NCBI GenBank assembly: GCA_027619145.1
Contig: JAQCGA010000129.1
Span: forward strand, 1-8,925
Direction: 5' to 3'
Length of the DNA: 8,925 bases
DNA from: a bacterium
GTDB taxonomy: Bacteria; Latescibacterota; UBA2968; GCA-2709665
Positions 1-6,399 of the stretch are shown piece after piece. The number at the start of each line of letters is the position of its first letter. Position 1 is the stretch's first letter. A program made the translations under genes and the position numbers. The notes beneath the pieces are model-generated. The model had not been told where the DNA came from. It saw only the letters and a program-made list of their open reading frames with translations, and did no database searches.

Positions 1-3000
1 TGCCCTGAATGCGGTAGCCGGGTGGTCCATACCGCCGGTTGTGCCCCATCTCCGGGGCGCTTCCAGTGAAACCCATTCTCATACCGACCGTACGCGAACG
101 GAATTTGCCGTTCAGACCAATTATCGCCCTTCAACTCTGGCCGGAGGAAACGCTGCACGCGCCGTATCGGCATCGAATATCCTTCGTCTTCGTCATCTAC
201 TACAATCTCGGTCACCGGGGTTTCATCTGGAGACACTTCGCGTACATAGGAACGCGCCCGACCTTCCATGGGTTGTTCCGCGATGCGGAGAGGTGCCATC
301 AACGTGCGTCGGTTCCGAGCAAAAAACGGCTCCACGCTCACCCGAACCGGCCGCTCCCACAAAATCAACCCCACTTCCACTTCCTGGCCACCTTCAATTT
401 CGACGCCCTTGACCGATTCGTCGGACCCGCCCATGGCTCGAACTTGCACGAACCCCCGGCCCGGCTCTCCATTCCGAATTCGCACAATCACCTGGTACAC
501 CACCATCCCCCATCCATCATCCACTTTGTAAGCCTTCACCTGCGTAAGACTGTACCCCGGCACGTGCGTCCCGTGCAACCACTCTTGAATCAACCTCTGC
601 AAATTTGCGCCATTCCCCTTTGAATCTGTTGTGTCTGCAATCGCAGCACGCTCAAAAGAAGAAAATTCGACATTCTGATACCGGCTGTCATCCTCAAATT
701 CATCCAGGACGGACCGAAATTGTTTCTCTCCCAGCACGGCTTCCACCATCTGAAATAGAGCTGGCCCCTTGGCATCTACCACAGCACGGTACAGCTCAGC
801 ATCTTCTTCCGGATCCAGATCTGCAAAGGATCGCCGCTGCATCTGGCTCACAAGCGTATCCCAGGAGGCATCTTCAGCGCCAGAGGGCCTCCGAAACCTG
901 CCTCCAAACCTCCCCCGGCTGCTTTCAAACAGAGACTCGCGCAGCGAAGTATTCAGGTCTTTTTGGAGATACAAGGGCAGCCCACGCTCCAGCAAAGAAG
1001 CGTCCTTGCCCGCAAACGACCGGTCAAAAGACCACAACTGGAGCACGGGGCTTCGGTAGATTCCGCCACGCGAAGACTCTTCTGCAAGAAACAGATCGAA
1101 CACCGAGTTTACCAACAGGTCCCGCTTGATTCGGGCCGGATCGGCATCGCCGCCCTGGCGGCGCATCATCCACTTCAGCCGCCGGTTCAACCCCAGCCCC
1201 ATCAGCATATCTTCTTCCACCATCAACACCCCCGGCTGACTCAACCCGCCGCTTTCTTCCCAGCCTTCGTAATACCATTGCACCTGGAAAGGCACTTCCA
1301 CGACAGACAATCGCTCATAGGGGTATTCCAGGCCGGTTTCCTGCTCCACCGAATCCAGAATCTGATCCAGGGTCCGAAGTGCTTCTTCTTTCGCATCTTC
1401 GAAAAAGAGAATCTGTTTTCGGTGGGCCGGGTGGATGTACAACGCGCAGTCGATTCCATGCAGCTTCGCCTCAAACACTTCGTATTCACCGGCAGTGATC
1501 GAAAGAACCGATACTTCACGTGTAAGCGTCCAGGTGATAGCGGCCCGCCCATTCGCCACCTCACGCTCTTGTGGTCTGCCCTGGGTAACCACGTCCAGGC
1601 CCTCGGGCACAGAGACCTTTATCCGTCCAGTAAAAAAAGACGATGAACGTTCACCCAACGCGCCATAATCCACACCCGGCACAGGATACCACCGGCTTCG
1701 AGGCGGTAAAAAAATCGAATGAGAACGCACCCAGGCCGTCATATCGCCTTTGTGAACCGGGGGTCCTCGACCTTCTTTCTTTAAACGCACCCCTCCGGTA
1801 TCGCGCAAGAGATCAAACCCGTTTACGTCTATTTCCCCCGCATATTGGAATCCGACGGTTGCACTGCTATCCGGAGCCAGGCCGGACTCCAAAAACACTT
1901 CAATCACCGAAGCCGTCCGCTGCCACGGCGTCTCAACCCCTCCAATTTCGAGGCTTTCCAGCAACAGGCCCGGGTTCAGGCTAAATACCAGCGTATCCAG
2001 TACTGTACCCGTTCCATTCTTGATTTCGATATTTGCCCGCGCACGTACCGGTGCCCCACGGGTCAGAAAATCCACTTCCATGTCGTACTGAACAATATCT
2101 GCGACGTCCATCCCCGAAAACGAGCGTTGCACTTCCAGCCTTTCTGCACGCTCCTCCGCTGCGGCCAAATCGTTCTGTTGCATGGAGAAATACAAACCAA
2201 CTGCAAATATCAACCCCAGAAGCGCCCCGGCTCGCCCCATCCAAACCCATCGGGGCGATTGAGACAGGCGAGGGTAGCGCTCTACAGAAAGGGCAAAGAA
2301 GAACAGGGCAAGACAAATGTAAAACAACCGAATTTCCAGAACCCGACGGATGTCTCCAAGCCCAATCAGATCCGAGTAAAACAGCGGTGCAAAAAACGCT
2401 CCAAAATCATAGATCCCACCGTAGCGCTGCCCCAGAAAAAAAAGCACGGCCAACCCATAGGCAATCACAACCAGCGTAACCGCAGACTGCTTGCGCAGCA
2501 CCGCACCCAGGAAAAATGTAACCGCAGACATGTACAGCAGTGCTGGCAGATTCATGAGCAGCAGATAGGCCAGGTACGGGCGAATGGCGAAGGGTGTTCC
2601 TGTGATACTGATCTTTGCGGCCTGAATGACCAGACCCAGCAAAAGCACTCCCAGACTCAGCGTAAACAATCCCCCAACCACTCCCAGATACTTCCCCGCG
2701 ACAAGCTCTGCCGTCGAAACCGGACGCGCCGCAATCACTTCAAAAATACCCGCCCGCTCATCGGCCGCCCGAAAGTCTCCCACTAGAAATGCAATTACAA
2801 TGGCCTGGAGATAACTGTACAGATAAAATGGCAGGTACGCACCCAGACCGATTACAGAGTCAAAATCAAATCCCTGGGTTTCCGCGACGGCCAGTACGCC
2901 GCCCACAAGAACTGGAATCGCAACCCCGATCCCGCCCATGATTCGGAATTTCGTAGTCCTCAGAAGCATTGTGCGCTCGTACCGCGCGACACTCATAATA

Positions 3001-3017
3001 TTCCATATTGTGTTCAT
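1..3017 (-). CDS. ABC-2-type permease fused to M1-peptidase-like ectodomain, C-terminus cut by window edge
   Basis: Reading the minus strand from the ATG at 3017 gives 1005 uninterrupted codons plus two bases to the left edge, so the gene is partial at its 3' end. Residues 1-280 look like an ABC-2 permease: an amphipathic start (VARYERTMLLRTTKFR), then hydrophobic segments near 27-45, 57-80, 110-132, 148-173, 178-196, 229-245 and 263-279. Residues 300-515 look like the beta-rich N-terminal part of an M1 aminopeptidase, and 525-790 like its catalytic and helical part (GGLSQPGV near 590 recalls GAMENPG). No HExxH is present. Residues 820-915 look like a beta domain, and 958-1005 resemble the start of a golvesin-like domain. 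The start abuts the TAG of the ATPase gene with no gap, which suggests translational coupling. GGAG lies 12 bases upstream, and ATG codon 8 is an alternative start. Permease/M1 fusions beside an ATPase are a known arrangement; the substrate is unknown. Confidence 0.85.
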   Translation of the reverse strand, partial: MNTIWNIMSVARYERTMLLRTTKFRIMGGIGVAIPVLVGGVLAVAETQGFDFDSVIGLGAYLPFYLYSYLQAIVIAFLVGDFRAADERAGIFEVIAARPVSTAELVAGKYLGVVGGLFTLSLGVLLLGLVIQAAKISITGTPFAIRPYLAYLLLMNLPALLYMSAVTFFLGAVLRKQSAVTLVVIAYGLAVLFFLGQRYGGIYDFGAFFAPLFYSDLIGLGDIRRVLEIRLFYICLALFFFALSVERYPRLSQSPRWVWMGRAGALLGLIFAVGLYFSMQQNDLAAAEERAERLEVQRSFSGMDVADIVQYDMEVDFLTRGAPVRARANIEIKNGTGTVLDTLVFSLNPGLLLESLEIGGVETPWQRTASVIEVFLESGLAPDSSATVGFQYAGEIDVNGFDLLRDTGGVRLKKEGRGPPVHKGDMTAWVRSHSIFLPPRSRWYPVPGVDYGALGERSSSFFTGRIKVSVPEGLDVVTQGRPQEREVANGRAAITWTLTREVSVLSITAGEYEVFEAKLHGIDCALYIHPAHRKQILFFEDAKEEALRTLDQILDSVEQETGLEYPYERLSVVEVPFQVQWYYEGWEESGGLSQPGVLMVEEDMLMGLGLNRRLKWMMRRQGGDADPARIKRDLLVNSVFDLFLAEESSRGGIYRSPVLQLWSFDRSFAGKDASLLERGLPLYLQKDLNTSLRESLFESSRGRFGGRFRRPSGAEDASWDTLVSQMQRRSFADLDPEEDAELYRAVVDAKGPALFQMVEAVLGEKQFRSVLDEFEDDSRYQNVEFSSFERAAIADTTDSKGNGANLQRLIQEWLHGTHVPGYSLTQVKAYKVDDGWGMVVYQVIVRIRNGEPGRGFVQVRAMGGSDESVKGVEIEGGQEVEVGLILWERPVRVSVEPFFARNRRTLMAPLRIAEQPMEGRARSYVREVSPDETPVTEIVVDDEDEGYSMPIRRVQRFLRPELKGDNWSERQIPFAYGRYENGFHWKRPGDGAQPAVWTTRLPHSG

Positions 3018-3914
3018 CTATGCCGGTTGCTCCATACCCATAAAATAAACATAGGCATCTTCCAGATTTGGTAGAACAGGTTCAGCCCCTGAAGGCGGAG
3101 AGGCATCCCCTACCAGACGCAGATCCATCTGGCCTGCATCCACGGAAATGGTTACCACCGCAAACTCTTTTGACAGCAATTCGAAAGCCGCATCATCCGC
3201 CTCTACCCGCCAGGTTTTCCCCTCTGCCAAACGCACCAATTCTTCTGGTGGGCCCTGATACACAACCCGGCCCGCATTCAGCACGGCCAGTTCTTCACAC
3301 GTGCTGGAAATATCGCCCACAATATGCGTGGAAATCAAAACTGCACGATCCCGACTCAATCGAGCAAGAATTCCCCTGAAACGAATCCGTTCTTCTGGAT
3401 CCAGCCCCACAGTAGGTTCATCTACAATCAAAAAATCAGGCTCAGCCAAAATTGCCTGCGCAATCCCTAACCGCCGCATCATTCCCCCCGAAAACGTACC
3501 GGAGCGCCGGTTCCTGTCGTTGAACAACCCCACGTTTTCCAGTGCGGCAGAAACCCTCTTCTGTCGTTCCGTCCTATTGTGGATCCCCGCAAGCCGGGCC
3601 ATATAATCCAGAAACTCCCATGCTGTCAGTTGCGGGTACGCCCCAAAGTGCTGCGGCAGGTACCCCAGGCGAGACCGCACCAGCCCGCGGTTTTCTCCCA
3701 GATCCATTCCATCCACCAGCACTCGCCCCGAAGTAGGCTCCATTTGCGTGGACAAAATCTGGATCAGAGTCGTCTTCCCAGCTCCGTTCGGACCCAGCAA
3801 GCCGAACGTGCCGTGCCCAATCTCCAGATCAACTTCATTCAGCGCAGGAACCGCACCTTTGCTGTAAATTTTGGTCAGCCCTTCCATCCGGATGTTCATA
3901 AAATGCATTCTCAT
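3018..3914 (-). CDS. ABC transporter ATP-binding protein, partner of the downstream permease
   Basis: This is a complete nucleotide-binding subunit of 298 residues that should couple ATP hydrolysis to the membrane protein encoded immediately downstream. Visible motifs are Walker A GPNGAGKTT (41-49), the Q-loop LPQ (Gln88), the signature FSGGM (141-145, in place of LSGGQ), Walker B FLIVDEP with catalytic Glu166, the D-loop GLDP (170-173) and the switch His197 in STHI. The C-terminal 70 residues form a variable tail typical of CcmA/BcrA-like ABC-2 ATPases. The start is uncertain. ATGs at codons 1, 3, 6 and 10 are all possible, and none has a strong ribosome binding site; codon 6 (3899, MNIRMEGL) has a weak GAGA nine bases upstream and matches the usual family start best. 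An AT-rich region with a palindrome lies upstream, so this is probably the first gene of a two-gene operon. Confidence 0.93.
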   Translation of the reverse strand: MRMHFMNIRMEGLTKIYSKGAVPALNEVDLEIGHGTFGLLGPNGAGKTTLIQILSTQMEPTSGRVLVDGMDLGENRGLVRSRLGYLPQHFGAYPQLTAWEFLDYMARLAGIHNRTERQKRVSAALENVGLFNDRNRRSGTFSGGMMRRLGIAQAILAEPDFLIVDEPTVGLDPEERIRFRGILARLSRDRAVLISTHIVGDISSTCEELAVLNAGRVVYQGPPEELVRLAEGKTWRVEADDAAFELLSKEFAVVTISVDAGQMDLRLVGDASPPSGAEPVLPNLEDAYVYFMGMEQPA

Positions 3915-3961
3915 GTGAGTTGATGCTTACTTGTCTATTTGAATTAGACTCCGTGTTACCT

Positions 3962-3973
3962 CGGAACGTTCCG
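3962..3973. promoter_or_regulatory. Perfect 12-bp palindrome, candidate operator of the ABC operon
   Basis: CGGAACGTTCCG reads identically on both strands and sits 47-62 bases upstream of the possible ATPase starts. The flanks allow a competing hairpin: CTCGG at 3960-3964 can pair with CCGAG at 3974-3978 around a nine-base loop. No T-run follows on the minus strand, so it does not look like a terminator. Its GC-rich island in an AT-rich spacer suggests a dimeric repressor or activator site. I do not recognise it as a known regulator's consensus. Confidence 0.4.
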
Positions 3974-4048
3974 CCGAGTGCAGGATGATGTAAAATTTCT
4001 GGATTTCCCATGCCTATGGTATTACATTTTTTGAAATTTAGATAGAAG

Positions 4049-4078
4049 ATTATAAATGAATTAATGTTCATATACTAA
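4049..4078 (-). promoter_or_regulatory. Possible sigma-70-like promoter for the ABC operon
   Basis: On the minus strand a perfect TATAAT occupies 4054-4049. Eighteen bases upstream is TTAGTA (4078-4073), which matches only three of the six TTGACA positions. The surrounding spacer is strongly AT-rich. A start here would leave a leader of about 130-140 bases carrying the 3962-3973 palindrome. TATAAT can arise by chance in AT-rich DNA, so this is a weak call. Confidence 0.25.
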
Positions 4079-4126
4079 AATAAATGAATCTACGTTCTCT
4101 CTAACAACTTCGTCTAACCATCCTAA

Positions 4127-5347
4127 TTATACCAGGTGACGCGCTGTCAACTCCACCTTGATATGACGCCCGCTCAATTCAGGCATGGGAGGGCTGATCA
4201 ATACGTGAATACAAGCCGGATTCAAGACCTCTGCTGCGGCCGTTTCGAATGCTGCGGCCGCCTGAGGAGAACTGGCATACACGAATGCAAGGCACACGTC
4301 ATCTTGACGTAATGAAGCCTGTCTCAGTGCGACATCAATCTGCGCGACCACCGCCCCGGCCTCCTCTTCAGGAGAACCCGGTCCGGCTGCCCGCAATTCC
4401 CCCACCTGTACCAATTCCCACTCTGCAGCCCTGCTGGAGCGCATCACGGCGCTGTTCTCATCTACCAAAGCGGCCGGGAGATCCAGTTCGCGTTGTACCA
4501 GTTCAGCTTCCCCATCCGGCAAAACGCCCATGACCTGGATTTCCGTATAGAGCTTTGGCGGATTCCCAAAACTGCGGCTATCCGACATCATCACAACCGG
4601 CCGGGGTCGCCCGGCCCACCGACGGGCAACCTCTTGACGAATCAACCCCGCCACCTCCGTATTGTGTGCAAATGGGCGCAACCGCACCACATCGCTGAGC
4701 GACCCACCGGCTTCCTCAAAAATCCTCTGGATAACGTCAAACACGTGGGCGATCTGCCGTTCTGGGTCGCCTACAAACAACGGCGTAATGGCGTCATCCC
4801 AGGCAACAACACCTGAAATATGGATCTGACGTGCCCCTCCAAATCTTGTTATCACGGTAGGTGCCAGCGCCATGAACTCCGTATCGTACAGGCATTCCGG
4901 CTGCCAGACTTTCTGTTCAAACCCCTTCTCACCCGGCTTAGGAACATAGGCTACGGCCTGAATACGGGTAGAAAATTTTGCATCCGCATGCGCCCATCCC
5001 AATGTGGTGATCGATGCCCGGTACTTTTCTCCAAAACGCGCCCGGCGGACATCTCGCATGTGTGTGCCATCATAAAGCCGGTTGTGGAGGACTGTCCACT
5101 CGACAAACGAACGAAAATCGCCACCTTGCGCACCGGCCGCATCTTCAAGTGCCTGACAGAGCGCTTCATTTTGTGCCTCGGACCACGCATTCTGCAGGGC
5201 CTTGCTGGTCTCTTCGGACCAGGTTTCTCCACTCCGTTCCGCAGGAAGCAGCGCTCCCAATCGGTTCACATCCACGCGAACCGCACGCCCCCAATCTGTA
5301 ACATGGAAATGTGCGTCCTCAACCACATTGGGTTTTTCAACAGCCAT
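4127..5347 (-). CDS. Protein with three tandem RidA/YjgF-like domains
   Basis: The middle of this 406-residue protein (about 160-276) is clearly RidA-like: IHISGVVAWD, then the D-x-x-x-Q-x-x-x-V-F-D-V-I helix, AGGSLSDVVRLRPF, and YTEIQVMGV as the last strand. Two further stretches follow the same pattern: about 45-137 (QALEDAAG, then YRASITTLGW and STRIQAVAYVP) and about 300-404 (WELVQVGELRA, VVAQIDVALRQA, DDVCLAFVY and HIKVELTA). Ordinary RidA is about 130 residues long and forms a trimer that hydrolyses reactive enamines and imines, using an Arg near the last strands. None of the three repeats seems to keep that Arg, although domains 1 and 2 have Arg residues close by. The ATG at 5347 is well supported by AGGGAG six bases upstream. 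It is the last gene of the operon, 18 bases after the dehydrogenase. It is probably cytoplasmic. A chorismatase-like enzyme, which also uses RidA-like folds, is an alternative. Confidence 0.85.
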   Translation of the reverse strand: MAVEKPNVVEDAHFHVTDWGRAVRVDVNRLGALLPAERSGETWSEETSKALQNAWSEAQNEALCQALEDAAGAQGGDFRSFVEWTVLHNRLYDGTHMRDVRRARFGEKYRASITTLGWAHADAKFSTRIQAVAYVPKPGEKGFEQKVWQPECLYDTEFMALAPTVITRFGGARQIHISGVVAWDDAITPLFVGDPERQIAHVFDVIQRIFEEAGGSLSDVVRLRPFAHNTEVAGLIRQEVARRWAGRPRPVVMMSDSRSFGNPPKLYTEIQVMGVLPDGEAELVQRELDLPAALVDENSAVMRSSRAAEWELVQVGELRAAGPGSPEEEAGAVVAQIDVALRQASLRQDDVCLAFVYASSPQAAAAFETAAAEVLNPACIHVLISPPMPELSGRHIKVELTARHLV

Positions 5348-5353
5348 CTTTTT

Positions 5354-5359
5354 CTCCCT
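5354..5359 (-). promoter_or_regulatory. Ribosome binding site of the triple-RidA gene
   Basis: AGGGAG on the minus strand lies six bases before the ATG at 5347. The same sequence at the same spacing precedes the dehydrogenase start, and GGAG at that spacing precedes fdhD, so this is a consistent local pattern. Confidence 0.75.
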
Positions 5360-5365
5360 ATTCGT

Positions 5366-6379
5366 TTATGCGCGAGAATCCAGTCGCGTCTTCTCCACCT
5401 CATGTAGTAGCGGTTCACCTTGTAAAAAACGGATCACCTCGTCTATGACCTGTCTCCCCATTCTCACGATTCCATCCGAATGCCCTGAAATCGTAGGCGT
5501 AATCATACAATTGGGATGGTATCGCAACCTGTCCAGCCCACCGGGCATCCCACCTGCAACCATATCCAGACAGGCGAACAGGGTCCCCGTCTCCAGGCGT
5601 TCAGAAAGCGCGTCCATATCAATCAGCTCACCGTAAGAAGTATTCACCACCAGCGCTCCGGGCTGGAGCCGGGCCAACGCCTCGCGGCTCAGAATTTTGT
5701 CCGTGTGTACATTGTGTGCGGCGTGGAATGACAACACCTCGCTCCATTCGCACAAAACATCCATATGTTCGGCCCGCACCACGCCATGTTCAGCAAAGAC
5801 CTCATCCGAAATATGGGGATCGCAAGCCCGTACCTCACAATCGAAAGGAACCAGCAACCGTGCCACGTGCTGCCCAATTGCGCCAAACCCCAGCAAACCT
5901 ACCCGTTTTCCAATTAGACTCCGCTGGGGCACCCGTTCTGCATCGATACGAGATTGGAGAGGACCACCGCCCCACTGCTGCCGAACGTAGAACGGGAACC
6001 GGTGCAGCCCTGCCAGCATCAATCCGAGCGTCAAATCCGCCAGCAAAAAACCCTGCGCATCCACCGACGTGACCACACGCACGCCCCGGTCCCAGGCCGA
6101 CCGATCTATAGCACCTTGTAGCGATCCTCCGATCCGGGCAAACAGCTTGAGGTCAGTACAAAGATCCAGCACCTCGGTCGTATAGTTGGGTGCACCCCAC
6201 GAACTGATCACGGCCACCGCCCCACCCGCGGCATCGGCCACTTCATTGGCCGCCATATTCGTCTTCGCCCGCAAACAATGAAACTCAGCTACCTGCTTCA
6301 GTCGCGCCAGGTCCGCTTCCGTTGCCAACAGATCCAGATCCCGATTGCCCAACCAGAATACGACTTTCGGCTTCCCCAT
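5366..6379 (-). CDS. D-2-hydroxyacid dehydrogenase-fold protein with atypical catalytic residues
   Basis: This protein of 337 residues has the length and order of the NAD-dependent D-2-hydroxyacid dehydrogenase (phosphoglycerate dehydrogenase-like) family. An N-terminal substrate lobe includes ARIGGSLQGAID and LLADLTLGLMLAGLHRF. The Rossmann motif GFGAIG is at 164-169, and Asp187 at the end of the next strand suggests NAD rather than NADP. The core continues to LVVNTSYGELIDMDAL and NCMITPTISGH. In active relatives these last two regions carry the catalytic Arg and His; here they read Tyr249 and Thr296. The loop at 272-283 lacks the usual Glu. I chose the ATG at 6379 because AGGGAG lies six bases upstream. 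An ATG at 6403 would add eight residues and overlap the MFS stop as ATGA, but has no better site. It is the middle gene of the operon. The substrate is unknown, and it may bind a metabolite without reducing it. Confidence 0.88.
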   Translation of the reverse strand: MGKPKVVFWLGNRDLDLLATEADLARLKQVAEFHCLRAKTNMAANEVADAAGGAVAVISSWGAPNYTTEVLDLCTDLKLFARIGGSLQGAIDRSAWDRGVRVVTSVDAQGFLLADLTLGLMLAGLHRFPFYVRQQWGGGPLQSRIDAERVPQRSLIGKRVGLLGFGAIGQHVARLLVPFDCEVRACDPHISDEVFAEHGVVRAEHMDVLCEWSEVLSFHAAHNVHTDKILSREALARLQPGALVVNTSYGELIDMDALSERLETGTLFACLDMVAGGMPGGLDRLRYHPNCMITPTISGHSDGIVRMGRQVIDEVIRFLQGEPLLHEVEKTRLDSRA

Positions 6380-6385
6380 CTTCCT

Positions 6386-6391
6386 CTCCCT
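6386..6391 (-). promoter_or_regulatory. Ribosome binding site that favours the shorter dehydrogenase start
   Basis: AGGGAG on the minus strand is six bases before the ATG at 6379, repeating the arrangement before the triple-RidA gene. It falls inside the codons that would be used if the ATG at 6403 were the start, so it supports 6379. Confidence 0.7.
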
Positions 6392-6399
6392 CTTATCAA

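Larger units (their letters stand above)
3915..4126. other. AT-rich intergenic region between the MFS operon and the ABC operon
   Basis: This 212-base spacer is much richer in A+T than the genes around it. It holds the palindrome and possible promoter listed separately, plus a ten-base direct repeat ATAAATGAAT at 4052-4061 and 4080-4089. I see no terminator hairpin for the operon ending at 4127 and no convincing gene. A minus-strand open frame at 3835-4071 has no ribosome binding site and runs out of frame into the ATPase gene. Confidence 0.6.

Noticed and set aside
39..1668. Several overlapping plus-strand open frames of 77-227 codons
   Set aside because: All lie opposite the M1-like part of the minus-strand gene, have low-complexity composition and lack ribosome binding sites.
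590..2316. Minus-strand open frames at 590-775, 1024-1278, 1241-1564 and 1981-2316
   Set aside because: They are in other frames than the 1005-codon gene that spans 1-3017 on the same strand, and they show no domain.
1845..2786. A 313-codon plus-strand open frame opposite the permease gene
   Set aside because: It is very rich in Arg, Gln, Pro and His with no recognisable domain. It lies exactly opposite a continuous minus-strand gene with good membrane segments, so it is an antisense shadow.
3835..4071. A 78-codon minus-strand frame beginning MNINSFIIFYLN
   Set aside because: It has no ribosome binding site, its composition simply follows the AT-rich spacer, and it overlaps the ATPase gene out of frame.
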